DNA of 64,000 bases from Achatina immaculata (GCA_009760885.1 CM019713.1:12094274-12158273), one strand, 5' to 3'. Positions 43,543 through 56,090 are shown, numbered from the stretch's first letter. Translations and numbers: made by a program. Notes: generated from the sequence alone by a model not told the origin.

Positions 43543-45156
43543 TGTACTGGACAAAAGTTAAGGGCCGGTCATTAATTTCAAACATATGTTTATTTTGATT
43601 GCCGTACTAAAACTGTAAATAAATTTAATGTAGAATCCTGATTAAACTGCATTCTCAGGCAGTCCTCTATGCAACCGGGGCATAAACAACACCAACTGTT
43701 CATCACAATAAGTGTAAAAATCACGTGCAGCAGCATTGTCCTAGACAAAATGTTAGGGCATTTTTAAAAGTGTCAGCATGACCCAGCAGGTAATTAAATC
43801 GTGCAGATTTGTGTTGCACGTGCAAGAGGCATCCTTAGTGAACACTTCTCACCTTCCAATCATTTTTATTAAAGCGGTTTAGGGGTATTTTTGTCATTTG
43901 AAAAACACCATGCCACCTCGAAGGCATTTTAGCACCTTTGAGCGTCACCGGATTATAGCTTTGGTTGAAAGCGGTTCATCTGGCCGTGAAGTTGCACGGC
44001 GTTCGGGAATGTCCCATTCTACTATCCAAAGGCATTTGGAGCGATTTCACGCAACGGGAGGAGTAGAAGACAGGCATCGTTCAGGCCGACCTCGTTGCAC
44101 GAGTAGACAAGATGACATATACCTGCATTTGTTTAACACTTCTCAACCGGACAGTAACGTCTTCCATTCTCAGAAACCAGCTAATTAATACGGCAAACGT
44201 CAATGTTAGTGATATAACAAGGCGTTTAAGAGAATCTCAGATGGCTTCGAGATGGCCAGCAGTAAGAATACCTCTTACTCCAGCTCACCGTAGAGCTAGA
44301 GTTGCCCTGTGCCGGCAGTACATCCGTTGGACGAATTGCAGGTGGGGTGAAATTCTTTTAACGGACGAATCCCGCTTCAGTATGTCCTTCAATGATGGCA
44401 GAATCCGTGTTTGGAGAAGGCCAGGGGAACGGATCCATGACGCTAGTATCCAAGAGGTGGATCGTTACGGAGGGGGACCAATCATGGTCTGGCGTGGCAT
44501 CAGCAGACACGGCAGGACTCCCCTCCATGTCATTCATGGCACCCTAACCTCCCAGCGATACCTGAATGAAATTCTGCAACCAATTGTCCAGCCTACCTTG
44601 CAAGCCATGGGTGCAGGCACAATCCTACAAGACTATAACGCAAGACTACATCGGGGTCGTGTCGTAGATTTTCTTCAACAGCAAAGGATCATTAGAATCG
44701 ATTGGCCAGCTCGGTCGCCCGATTTGTTGCCCATTGAGCACATTTTGGATGTCCTAGGCAGACGGGTTTCGACAAATCATCCTCCATCTGTTAATGTCTG
44801 TTAATGGCTGACCATTTTCCTTCAACAAGAGTGGCAGGCCATTGCACAGAATGTCCTAACAACCCTGGTTAACTCGATGAGGTAACGGTGCGTCGAATGT
44901 CTGCCAGCGAACGATGGCCACTCGCGACATTGATATGTTTGTTGTTTGAAGACCATTCTTGTGAATTTTCGGACGAGGGGTGAGTGATTTTACCAGCTTG
45001 CTGTATGTGTATTTCTATTCCGACTTGCAAATGAAATGATTGAATTTGTTCGGTTTTAAATGTTGTTTTCTTTGGTACTAATGGCTTGTTTCTTAGTCCG
45101 TTGATTTTGTTATTGTAAGAATTGAAAAAAGCGGTCCTTAACTTTTGTCCAATGTA
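43543..45156 (+). mobile_element. Tc1-like transposon, one frameshift in transposase
   Basis: Inverted termini built on ACTGGACAAAAGTTAAGGGC (left) and its counterpart ATTGGACAAAAGTTAAGGAC (right, complement), flanked by TA. The frame starts near 43898 with MPPRRHFSTFERHRIIALVE, SGSSGREVARRSGMSHSTIQ and VEDRHRSGRPRCTSRQDD. It shifts between 44112 and 44188 and continues to 44804. The catalytic region has LLTDESRFSMS, MVWRGISRHGRTPL, an altered second motif LQDYNARLHRG (usually Gln-Asp-Asn-Ala-Arg-Pro-His) and SPDLLPIEHILDVLGRRV. Frameshift, altered motif and early stop make it non-autonomous, though it is the better preserved of the two Tc1 copies. Confidence 0.92.
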
Positions 45157-45570
45157 TATTTATATATATCGCATATGTGTGGATGTTTTTCTTAAAAAAA
45201 TCGTAAATGTGAGGTTTCCCACCATGAAAATCGTAAAATATAAACAGAGAAACAGTCTGGTATGTTTTGAAGACCTGTTACATGAAGACATGTTAGTCAT
45301 GAACAAAAAAGTTATCGGAGAAAAAAAAAAGATGCAGGTATCACATTAACACGTAAGTCTCATTTCTTGTGTGTGTGTGTTTGTTTGTTTGTTTTTGGAG
45401 ATTTCAGATTTTACAATGACACATCAGCTAAGGTAGTACGCGGTGTATTCTTAGGTGTTCAAAAGTGTTGCTACATGAAAATGTTGAGAAACACTGCACT
45501 ACTGAGTACAGTAATTATTAGTTGGAATAGGCGCGGCTTTAAAAAAGTGTAAAGCAGGAAAATCTCAGAA
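45157..45570. other. No gene recognised
   Basis: AT-rich with a short GT tract (45369-45392). A TTGAGAAACACTG motif at 45484-45496 resembles an hAT terminus. Confidence 0.5.
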
Positions 45571-45574
45571 TGAT

Positions 45575-46403
45575 GCAAGGGGGAGAGAAAGGAGAGAGGA
45601 GGAGAGAGAGGTGAGAGAGAGGAGGAGAGTGAGAGTGAGGAGGAGAGTGAGAGAGGAGAGAGAGGTGAGAGAGAGGAGGAGAGAAACAGGTGAGAGAGAG
45701 AGGAGGAAAGTGAGAGAAAGAGGAGGAGAGAGAGGAGGAGAGTGAGAGAGAGGAGGAGAGTGAGAAAGAGAGAGAGGAGAATGTGAGAAAGAGGAGAGAG
45801 AGGAGAGTGAAAGAGAAGAGGAGAGGAGAGTGAAAGAGAGGAGGAGAGAGAGAAGAGAGAGAGAGGAGGAGAGAGACAGGTGAGAGAGAGAGAGGAGGAA
45901 AGTGAGAGAGAGAGAGAGGAGGAGAGAGAAAGGAGGAGAGTGAGAGAGAGAGGAGGAGAGAGGAGGAGAGTGTGAGAGAGTGAAGAGTGAAAGAGAGGAG
46001 GAGAGTGAGAAAGAGGGAGAAGAGAGAGAGGAGAGAGTGAGAGAGAGGAGGAGAGTGTGAGAGAGAGGAGAGTGACAGAGAGAGGAGAGTGTGAGAGAGA
46101 GGAGGAGAGTGAGAGAGAGAAGAGGAAGAGAGTGAGAGAGAGGTGAGTGAGAGGGAGAGAGGAGGAGAGTAAGAGAGAGAGAGGGAGAGTGAGAGTCAGC
46201 GTACAGTTGTGGAAAAAGAAACAAAGAAGTGAAGGTAAGAAGGAAAGGCAAAAGAGAAAACTAGATGAGCACGTAGAAATATAAAACAAACAATATTTTG
46301 GCGATATGCCTTTAAAAGGGGAGAGAGAGAGAGAATGAACGACCGAACTTCATTTTCGAAAGGTGGAAAAGTAGATGCATACGCCTGTAACATTCTGTTC
46401 TTC

Positions 46404-46444
<41 letters not shown>

Positions 46445-46480
46445 AGGAGAGAGAGAGCGAGAGAGAGAGAGAGATGAGAC
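45575..46480. repeat. GA-rich low-complexity region
   Basis: Almost pure purine (GAGA, GGAG, AAGAG mixtures) at 45575-46195, then (GA)n at 46321-46333 and 46403-46475. ORFs rich in Ser-Leu on - (up to 272 codons) are by-products. Confidence 0.92.
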
Positions 46481-47400
46481 ACATACATAGAAACAAGATA
46501 CCTACTGACAGAAAGGACGAATGTAGCTCTGATTAATGAAAATCCCCCCAGATTGTGACAACATAACACTGTTATTTCAAACCAGACATTTCAAGAATAC
46601 CACATATATTTCTCACACTTAGGACAACGGGACCATTCGTCGCAAAATCACGACGCGGCTTACACCAAACTTAGCACGTTAGTTTCTCCATTAATTTTCA
46701 TTTTATATATATTATACTTTCCTCGTGTTCTCTGGTCTGCGATTTAAAAAAAAAAACTTTCCGCCTACCCTACCGTCTTGAAGTGGCGTGTTTTAAGAAG
46801 AAACGTCTCTGATAGTGGCGGGAAAAAAATTGCGAGGAGAAAAAAAAAATGAATAAGAAAACGAGAAACACAAGAGAATATCCTGGAATGTTTCTCTGCT
46901 CGTTAGAGACCATTAAGATGTCATTTGTTACGCGATATCTGGTTGTATACAGTGAAACAGCACACCGGCCTCGCAGTTATAGGTGGGAGGGTTGCCAACT
47001 TTGTAAGCAACTTTGTTTTCGAAAGAGCCGCCAATTCACGAAAATAAGCCGGTGTTAACAATTATTACTCAGAATTCACTGTATTTAATAATTTATAGCA
47101 ATTTCCCCCTACTCCATCACAATTTCTCCTCATTCTAGTATCTCACAAATGAGGTTTAAAAATCCTTGAATGTAAAGAGAGGGAGAACTGCTTTCCGGCT
47201 TGCGTTGACAATACTGCTGGCCAAGCAAGACTTAGGGACCGGTGTAGTGAAGGAGATAGCGAGGCCGTTATTGAGACAGTCTGCGGAGAGCAGGCCATGA
47301 ATAGATAAGAACAAGTCAAATTAACAGTCTCTCTGAATATTTTTTCCCTCCTCAAAAGGAATGAAGCAAGTGAAATATGTTTTATTGCGTTTCTGTTTAT
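46481..47400. other. No gene recognised
   Basis: A 69-codon ORF at 46849-47058 (YSETAHRPRSYRWEGCQLCK) has no family I know. No splice context or neighbour supports it. Confidence 0.4.
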
Positions 47401-47404
47401 AACA

Positions 47405-47590
47405 GAAGGAGAGAGAGAGAGAGAGAGAAGGGGAGGGAAGGAGAATGGGGAGGGGAAAAGGGAGAGAGAGTGGAGGAGGGGAGAGGGAGAGAGAGTTGGG
47501 GCTAAGAGGGAGAGAGTGTGAGAAAGTGGGGAAGGGAGAGAGTGGGAGCGAAGGGTTGGAGAGAGAGAGAGAGAGAGAGAGAGTAGAGGA
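47405..47590. repeat. GA-rich tract
   Basis: Purine-rich GAGA/GGGAG sequence like that at 45575. Confidence 0.9.
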
Positions 47591-47730
47591 AGACGAAGAG
47601 AGCAAGTAAGAGATACAGTACAAAACTTCCGATTATCCCTTTTGACCAGGGTTTCTTTCGAGGCATGTCCCCTTGAGAGTACACGAAAAGAGGCGATGAG
47701 AGGAATATTGTAAGTCGGTGCAAAACTTTA

Positions 47731-47880
47731 TCCACTTCCACTCCATCCATTCTATTGATATCCACTTCCACTCCATCCATTCTATTGATATCCACTTCCA
47801 CTCCATCCATTCTATTGATATCCACTTCCACTCCATCCATTCTATTGATATCCACTTCCACTCCATCCATTCTATTGATA
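47731..47880. repeat. 30-bp minisatellite, 5 identical units
   Basis: Unit tccacttccactccatccat then tctattgata, five copies with no differences, so it is very young or homogenised. The multiple-of-three period yields spurious ORFs. Confidence 0.95.
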
Positions 47881-48018
47881 AGTCATTTTGTTTTCATCCA
47901 CTGCCTCCCTTAAAGCAGGGAGGTCACCCTGGCTCCAGAGCCATGTATCCCCACTCACTGAGCCAGGGTAGGGGACTCGATCTCTGAATATTAACTTAGA
48001 AAAAAAAGTTGTTAATAT

Positions 48019-48603
<585 letters not shown>

Positions 48604-48904
48604 GTGCCGTGCCGGTGAGCGTTGATGACAATTCTTCTACTCAGATTCTTGATATTTTCCATCAGCTCAGTTGGTGACTTTTCATTATGGCATAGATTTA
48701 GATTGCCCATGATTTTTTTCTCTTGGATTCCCCCTGCTTCTCTTCCCACCAATTTCACCGTTGTTATGACGTTTTCAAGCCCTCACCTTCTCATTGTATG
48801 TTCAATGAATGATGGCTGTCTTTGGCCTGAACAAGGTTAAGAACTGCTGCCCCAGATGTACCAAAAGATTTTGTTTAAACATCAATTTCTACACTTACTT
48901 TTTC
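48604..48904. other. LINE-like tail remnant, weak
   Basis: Minus-strand sequence at 48604-48840 loosely resembles the RTE-type tail (complement of 'ccgtgccggtgagcgttgat', 'ttggtgacttttcattatgg', 'tcattgtatgttc'), as at 51010 and 60305. It is too decayed for a firm call. Confidence 0.4.
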
Positions 48905-49185
48905 ATTGTCTGGCTTGCTGAGTCGTTAGGCGCTCGTTTTACTGATACAGTGGCACTGGGTTCAAGTCTCAACAATGGGGATTCTTTTCTAGTATCGCCA
49001 AGCCAAAAGGAACCCGTCCTCTAAAAAATGGGTACCAGAGAAATCTGGAAAGATAAACGAGGCCAGGCGTGATACTGACCGCATCACACTTTCATATGTC
49101 GAAGGACTTGGAAATACGGGCTAAACAACGTATCCCAAATATGCCTTAATGGCATGGAAACGGGGATTTTACATTTTCCTTTCAA
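48905..49185 (+). mobile_element. SINE family B
   Basis: Head gtctggcttgctgagtcgtt, box B GGTTCAAGTCTC, centre 'gtaccagagaaatctggaaa', and tail to 'ggcatggaaacggggatttt'. More diverged than the 35455 copy. Confidence 0.85.
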
Positions 49186-49576
49186 CGTTTCTTTTAACAC
49201 GTTTGTTGGTCATTTAAACTGATGATTCTCTGTACTGGAGTGGGTCATCTCCCTTCTGGGGGACGATACCACAGAGCTCTATGAGTCAGCACTGTTTTAT
49301 AACTGGTTTTCTTTCTCTCTTTTTTTTCCCCCTTTGTCTGTTCCTTTCAGGTCTTAGCCTGATTTCAAACGCTGCACGTGGTACAGACATGTTTATAGTC
49401 TCTTCCTCCACACACACAGGACTGACACTAGGCCTAGCAGTTTTGTTTTTTTTACGCGTTTTAAATTTAATTGTTTCGTGGCTCTGTCGTTTTTAACCAC
49501 ACCCCTCCCCCTCCCTCCACCAACACTGAGTGAAACTTTCTGATTTTATTCTTTGGAGTAGGCTTTTCAATGAAAC
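49186..49576. other. No feature seen
   Basis: No recognisable gene or repeat family. Confidence 0.5.
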
Positions 49577-49788
49577 GCTAGATGCTGTAAGATCTAGATG
49601 CTGTAAGATCTAGATGCTGTAAGATCTAGATGCTGTACGATCTAGATGCTGTAAGATCTAGATGCTGTAAGATCTAGATGCTGTAAGATCTAGATGCTGT
49701 ACGATCTAGATGCTGTAAGATCTAGATGCTGTAAGATCTAGATGCTGTAAGATCTAGATGCTGTACGATCTAGATGCTGTAAGATCGA
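49577..49788. repeat. 16-bp minisatellite, about 13 units
   Basis: Unit ctagatgctgtaagat, with a regularly placed taa/tac variant (roughly every fourth unit), suggesting a 64-bp higher-order period. Confidence 0.93.
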
Positions 49789-49984
49789 AACAGTTTTTGG
49801 GTATAAGTATGTAAGATTAAATATATACACACAAAAGTCACTGTAGCAAAATTTTGCTAAAAATTTGTTAAGACTTTTTTTAAAAAAAAGGTAGAAGCAG
49901 CTTTATTAATTAACTGATTATTATGCGGTAAACAGAAATGTATGGTTCAGTTCTACAAATATATATAAAGAAAGAGGAGTGTGA

Positions 49985-50155
49985 GGATCACATACAAAAA
50001 TAACGCAACAGATAAAACATGAAAAATAGATGAAAAACTAAACAATTAGCTTTTTTAAAAAAATTGTATCATCTTCGAAAGAAAGATGAGAACAAAATGC
50101 TAGAAAAGCAGAGTGTTTAATTTTTCATCTGTTTTTCATGTTTTTATCCATATAG
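49985..50155. repeat. Diverged fold-back element related to 41518-41698
   Basis: The left part (gaggatcacatacaaaaata, cagataaaacatgaaaaata) and right part (aatttttcatctgtttttca tgttttt) resemble the two arms at 41518 and pair imperfectly with each other around a ~90-bp loop. Confidence 0.6.
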
Positions 50156-51009
50156 TATGTGTGTTGTTGTTGTTTTTTTTTAAAGGTGATTCTTGAGAAA
50201 ACGGCTTTTGACGAAATATTGGGTCCTTGTATGTGCTTCATTTATATTTACTCATCTTACTTTCTGCCACTGTCGTTCTTGCCAATTCTCCTCATCTTTC
50301 TTTCTGTTTTTGTAAAACCGAACCTTACACCTGTTTCTACTTTTACCAGTTCATGATGGCAAATTCTTCTTCTGTTTCCATCTTACCAGAGGTTTATTTT
50401 ATCTTTATTATGAGGTCACACAGTGTCATCTGATCGCGTGTTTGACTTTTATGTGAGACATATACATGTAAGCGTCAGGGATGCGAAAACTAGCCAACCT
50501 GAATGGAATTCGTGTCAGTGAGAATTTAAATTGCGCTCTGTGACAGCACCTACACCCAGGTGAGATATTAATTAACCAGGTGGGTATCAATTACTGACTA
50601 ATTTTAAGTGCAATATTTCTGCTGCTCGGACTTTCATGAAAGCCGATATGGCGGCTGGTAGGGGAGGTTATACTATAGGGACAGCCGAGACGCAGCAAGA
50701 TACGGTTGTAAATGATGTGTCGGAACTGGGAGGGGGTTATCGACCTTAGTTAAGCTTTCATAATTGGGGCAGCTTATCTTGGACTTTGCAGCGACTTCCA
50801 CGTTATCTCCAGAGGTTTTCAAACTGTGCCATTTTGTGTTTCAGGGCTGGACACTGGACAGAGGTGCTCTGAAGTGAATTTGAGTGACTGATACTCTATT
50901 AAGTTTTCTTTGAAACTTTAAACTATTGACATTCTTTCCTCGTTTACACCATATCATAGGATCGATCGTGAATTCAGAGCAAAAAAGGAGCGATGGAATC
51001 TCAAATGCA
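50156..51009. other. No gene recognised
   Basis: Short ORFs only. 'aaagccgatatggcggctgg' at 50640 gives a short-lived ATG context with no supported exon. Confidence 0.5.
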
Positions 51010-51600
51010 TAATCTAAGAATTTGTCTATCATTCAATCAAGTGCCGTACCTCCAGGCATTAGCGATCATAACTCTTCACAACTCTCTGTTTTGTGTTGCC
51101 TCTATGGGTTGTTCTGGTGTCCATTTTCCATGCCATCTTGCCAATCCATCCAGGATTTTTCTCTATTGGTCTACCTCGGCCTCTTTTTTTCCCCTCTAAC
51201 TTTCCTGTTGTCATGAAGTGTTCTAGTTTGCCTTTTCTCATGACATGTCCTTTAAATTTAGGCTGTTCCCCCCCCCCCCCACCCGACTGTTGCAACTGCG
51301 TGGTTGTCTTCTCGAATCGGTCTCTCTCAAAATTCCTTTACTTGATTTTCTTTCCATTGTGTCCTTAACAAATCACATTTCTGTGGCCTCTAGAAGTCGC
51401 CGCTGTATCTCTTTAGTAACTGTCCAGGCTTCACATCTGTGGATCAGAACCAGATCCATGTACCACTGCAGCACCCGTTTCCTTACACTCACTAAGCATG
51501 GAGAAGAAGACCATACTGAGACAAACGGCTGTCCATGCAGCAAATCCCAGCTCCCTTCTTCCATGTTGTTAAAAAGTCTGAAAGAAAAGAAGTGTCATCA
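51010..51600 (-). mobile_element. LINE C-terminal fragment
   Basis: Minus-strand pieces VRKRVLQWYMDLVLIHRCEA and WTVTKEIQRRLLEATEM (51500-51373) are followed by HVMRKGKLEHFMTTGKLEGK and KRGRGRPIEKNPGWIGKMAW (51295-51100). Related to 59757-60305 but with independent decay. Confidence 0.8.
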
Positions 51601-51719
51601 ATGCAGTTCCTGGGAGTTGTATAACTGTTTTCTGTAGGAAAGAAGAGATTATCATGTGACGGCTGGGCCTTACATTGTATGCTAACAGTAGTACACACAC
51701 AGTCGAGGGCAGGTTCTCG

Positions 51720-51745
51720 AGAGGGAGAGGGAGGGGGGGGGGGGA
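51720..51745. repeat. G-rich tract
   Basis: gagggagagggagggggggg and onward; G-quadruplex potential. Confidence 0.8.
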
Positions 51746-51837
51746 CTACGACCGTGGCTTCCTGAATGGGATTGTCAGTTTTTCCTGGTGTTCGAAAAGG
51801 AACATAGTGTTCTGTCGCTGGAAATGTTTTGTTATGT

Positions 51838-52425
51838 AATGTTCCGTTGCTGATATTGCTTAGTTATTTAGTGTTCTTTTGTTGATAGTGTTTAGTTATT
51901 TAGTGTTCTCTTGTTGATATTGTTGAGTTATTTAGTGTTCTCTTGTTGATATTGTTGAGTTATTTAGTGTTCTTTTGTTGATTTTGTTGAGTTATTTAGT
52001 GTTCTCTTGTTGATATTGTTTAGTTATTTAGTGTTCTACTGTTGATATTGTTTAGTTATTTAGTGTTCTCTTGGTGATATTGTTTAGTTATTTAGCGTTC
52101 TCTTGTTGATATTGTTTAGTTATTTAGTGTTATCCTGTTGGTATTGTTTAGTTATTTAGTGTTATCTTGTTGGTATTGTTGAGTAAGTTAGTGTTTTCTT
52201 GTTGATATTGTTTAGTTATTTAGCGTTCTCTTGTTGATATTGTTTAGTTATTTAGTGTTATCCTGTTGGTATTGTTTAGTTATTTAGTGTTATCTTGTTG
52301 GTATTGTTGAGTAAGTTAGTGTTTTCTTGTTGATATTGTTTAGTTATTTATCGTTCTCTTGTTGATATTGTTTAGTTATTTAGTGTTATCTTGTTGGTAT
52401 TGTTTAGTTACGTAGTGTTCTGTTT
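51838..52425. repeat. 32-bp minisatellite, about 18 units
   Basis: Unit tagttatttagtgttctctt then gttgatattgtt, with grouped variants (tatcctgttggt, gagtaagttagtgtt). A block of about 125 bp (52076-52200) is repeated almost exactly at 52200-52325, showing higher-order duplication. Confidence 0.92.
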
Positions 52426-53245
52426 AAAGTAGTATGAACAGTGGCCTGACTCGGCACGAAGTGAAATAGCGTCTATCTAAGCCCTGTGCAGTGAAGGCAC
52501 ACACTAGCTAACTGTAGGTGATACAACAACACAAGTAATAAATACCCGACAGCAAAACGTTACTTTGTTAAGCACTTAGTAGCAGCGTTCAGCGCAGGTA
52601 AGGAAAACTCCACAGTTCACGTAACAGCAAAATGGAGGTAACTGTCATAGGGATTCAGCAGTACAAGCAACCAGCCAACATCACTACAGGAAAAAAATAA
52701 AGCTTCAAAGTCAGCAGTTACCAAAACTTTCAACACATTTTAATATGAGAAAACAATGAGGACGGAATCCTGATGAAGATGAAGCAATGCACCAATTGAG
52801 AAATCAATAATGCACTAATACAAAAAGCATTCCGACGAATTTGACTTCGCCACAGGAATGTACATGTACCCAAGGAAAAAAAATGACATACTAGCCTCAC
52901 ATCGGGAATTCATACAAACCGAAAAACTCTACACACAACACGACTAACAATCTCTCATCTGTGTCCTAAATAGGACAAGCAGACATCTATTCCTGCATTC
53001 TAACTAAACTTCACAAACCTACAATTGTGCCCTAAAAAAGGACAAGCAGACAGCAGTTCTTACATTCTAAGAACGCCACAAATCAAAACACCCTAAGCTG
53101 GCACAAAACCTAGACGACAGACTAACACATCTGTTCTCTCTCTCTCTCTCACGGCCCCCAAACTTTTGTCTTTCAAATCCTAAAATTCTAGCGAAACACA
53201 CACTGTGCCCCAGCAGACGAACATCCATTCATAACACGGAATTTT
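52426..53245. other. No gene recognised
   Basis: Over 800 bp with no family I know. A segment 'aggacaagcagaca' occurs at about 52973 and 53039, hinting at degenerate internal repetition. It might be part of an unidentified element with the array that follows. Confidence 0.4.
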
Positions 53246-53485
53246 TTCTGTAAGTCCGAGCCTACATGAACAAGGACATTCACTCTGTCATAAAGACCTT
53301 TTTATGTCCCCTATACTGTTACACTTTCTGTAAGCCCGAGCCTACACGAACAAGGACATTCACTCTGTCATAAAGACCTTTTTATGTCCCCTATACTGTT
53401 ACACTTTCTGTAAGCCCGAGCCTACACGAACAAGGACATTCACTCTGTCATAAAGACCTTTTTACCTCCCCTATACTATTACACG
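53246..53485. repeat. 80-bp tandem repeat, 3 units
   Basis: Unit starting ctgtaagcccgagcctacac, with starts at about 53248, 53328 and 53408 and only a few differences. Confidence 0.93.
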
Positions 53486-53791
53486 GTGGTACTGTTTAGT
53501 TATGTAGTGTAATATGTTCCAAAATAAGATGAATCTTTGCTAGCTAATTAGAACTCAGAAGTTTCTACTAACCCTACAACTGGAACTTGCTGTCTTGATG
53601 AGAGTGATTGAATGAGGAGTGACAGATGTGTTAGGAGGAAAGCTGGATCTATCTCACTGGGAGTGAACCATGGGCGCGTGAAAGGGTAACACGATCCAGT
53701 TTGAAAATGGAAAAGACGAGGCACCCATGTGTGACTAATATCGTGGCCAAGGAAGTTATGAGAACAAAGAACCAACAATTAGCCCCTTATA

Positions 53792-55089
53792 CAAGGTCCG
53801 ACAATTAAGTAATGAGACTAACTCCGTTAAAAAAATAAAATAGACAACAGTTGAAGATATAACCTGTATTTTATTCAAAGTAAGTCCCTTGTGCATTGAT
53901 GCAGCGAGTGGCACGATCTAACAAACACTAGAACGACCTCTGCAGTTCTTCTGTTGGTATGGCCCTTAAATTCGATGCCCTTTGGATGTCATCAGTATTG
54001 TCAGAGAAGCGTCCTTTCAATGGTAACTTTAATTTTGGGAATAGAAAATAATCGCAGGGAAACAAATCTGGGGAATAGGGTGGATGGTTGAGAACACACA
54101 CTCGTGTTTGGGCCAAAAATTCCTGTACAACTACCGCCCGGTGAGCCGGTGCGTTATCACGAAGAAGGAAATAACTGCCAGGTGTTGAATACTCGGGTCG
54201 GACTCGGAGAATCCTTTTCAATAGGCATTTCAAAATACTTAAATAAACTTTGGCAGTGACAATCTGTCTCTCTGGAATAGATTCTTTGTGAATAACTCCT
54301 TAGCTATCGTAGAAGCACACCAACATTGTCTTCACTTTCGACTTTTGAAGACGAATTTTTTGCCTTTTGGTGATGATGATGACTTCCACTGAGCACTTTG
54401 GCATTTGTTGTGGGATCATAGCGGAAAATCCATGTTTCATCCTCTGCAACAATCATATTTAAGAAATGTTTATTTCTACGACACGTTTTGATGATGTCTT
54501 TTGCGTACTCAACACGCTGATGATTGTGGTCATCAGACAACGCATGTGGTAGAAACCGGAAGGAACTTTTTTCTTGCCATAATCTTAACCTAAAATTTTA
54601 CGAATGGTCTCTTGGTTAACACCAAATTCATCTGCCATCATCCTCACAGTCAAACAAAGAGCTTCTTGTAACCGTTCTCTGACCTTCGCAATGAGTTCCT
54701 CATTAAGAACAGAAATTGGGCGTCAGTGTCTAGTTGCATTTGTAATCTTTTCCACACCGCTTTTGAATTGTGATTGCCGCCTGAATATCTGTGCACGAGA
54801 TAAACAATTATCCCCATAAACTTGCCGCATCAATTCAACTGTGTCAATAGCACTTTTTCCGAGTTTTAAGCAGAATTTAATGTTAGCTTTTTGCTCCATG
54901 CTGATTATGTGATAATGCACCTCTGACTAGGTCAACAAAATGGCGGTTTGTTTGTCGTCTGCTTATCGAGCGGCTATGAAAAGTTGCCATAGATGGAAGT
55001 TGCCTCTTTGGATTCCATGTTTTGCTTCATAGATGGCATTTTTGTCTTGGCCATAATAAAATAAGTCTCATTACTTAATTGTCAGACCT

Positions 55090-55091
<2 letters not shown>
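53792..55091 (-). mobile_element. mariner transposon, broken transposase
   Basis: A 1300-bp element, the normal mariner length. Inverted termini are CAAGGTCCGACAATTAAGTA (left) and its counterpart CAAGGTCTGACAATTAAGTA (right, complement), flanked by TA at 53790-53791 and 55092-55093. The minus strand starts near 54898 with MEQKANIKFCLKLGKSAI, VYGDNCLSRAQIF. It changes frame into VEYAKDIIKTCRRNKHFLNM and AEDETWIFRYDP (first catalytic Asp). It changes again into LLRDNAPAHRAVVVQEFL (second Asp) and NHPPYSPDLFPCDYFLFPKL (third Asp, DD34D type). At least two frame changes and stops inactivate it. Confidence 0.94.

Positions 55092-55146
<55 letters not shown>
55092..55146. repeat. (TA)n microsatellite
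   Basis: A TA run beginning at the mariner insertion's right TA. A TA-rich site is a natural mariner target. Confidence 0.9.
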
Positions 55147-55679
55147 CACAACACAGTTTCTTGCATATTCACAGTTTCTTTCATATTCACAGTTTCTTGG
55201 ACATTCAAAGTTTATACAATATTCATATCTTTATTTCCTGAGATAGCATTTCGTTTTGATGTTAGTTTTTACTTTTCCTGCGTCTCACCTGAGATGTAAC
55301 AGCAGCCCACTTGTTGAAAATGGGTGCCGGACTCTTGTAAAAGGAGTGGAGGGAAGAAAGGCGACATCACTTTCACTGTGTGTGCCATCAGGTCAGGGGA
55401 TTATGATCACTAACACATATTCCCAAAGAGCCTATATGGCAGGATGTTGTTTTCGTTATTGCCAGCCTTTTTTATATTAATTTTTTTATATGCGAAATTT
55501 GAGAAGGATAATTTAAAACGTAAGTTGATATCTAATGTTCAGGCACTGTTTTTTTTTATCTACAATTATCAAAAAACTTTGCCTTTAGACGTTTAAAAAA
55601 CAAGTCTGAAACTCAAAAAAAAAACAAAAAAAACTGGTATTTGTAAGAAATCTTTAATGCAGAATAAAATGTAGTTAAT

Positions 55680-56090
55680 GACTTTTATCTTTCAGCAGAA
55701 TCTGGAGTTAAAGATAGGCAGAGGTGTGTGGCCTATTTCTAAAAAAAAAGATAAAAAGAGCGAGGGAAGTTGGCAGCAACAAGGATGGCGGAAAGTAAGA
55801 TGGCGAAGTGCTGTATATCTGAATTTAGACAACAGTTTTTGGTTGTTTTTTTTTTTTGTGTGCTATGTCATCGTCAAGCGAACTCATCTACATTAAAATG
55901 AGCGTGACACACACAGTCACAAAAATAAAGACCCAGCCGCCAGTCTTCACTTCAGCTGGACTGTTTCAGTTGCTTGAGAATATGAAGGACATACACAAGT
56001 ATATGTATTCTAGGAGGTTTGAACCTGCTCTTTGCAAATGCGGGAGAATAGTGTTTTCGACCATTTCAACTCAAGGTAAAAAAATAAAAC
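55680..56090 (+). other. Possible exon of an unrecognised gene
   Basis: Two protein-like stretches: near 55785 ATGGCGGAAAGTAAGATGGC opens MAESKMAKCCISEFRQQ, and at 55862-56076 a frame reads TVTKIKTQPPVFTSAGLFQL, LENMKDIHKYMYSRRFEPAL and CKCGRIVFSTIST, followed by a donor-like caag/gtaaaa at 56074-56080. I do not recognise the protein. It could be an exon or a decayed element. Confidence 0.3.

Noticed and set aside
43434..45496. hAT MITE (CAGTGTTTCCCA ... TTGAGAAACACTG) containing the Tc1 element
   Set aside because: The ends resemble hAT termini, but the flanking eight bases (gcgtgaat, cactactg) do not match, and the interior inverted match is short.
45471..46289. Ser/Leu-rich ORFs of 272 and 228 codons on -
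   Set aside because: Translation of GA/CT low-complexity DNA.
46849..47058. 69-codon ORF as a small gene
   Set aside because: No family, no conserved motif, and no expression context visible.
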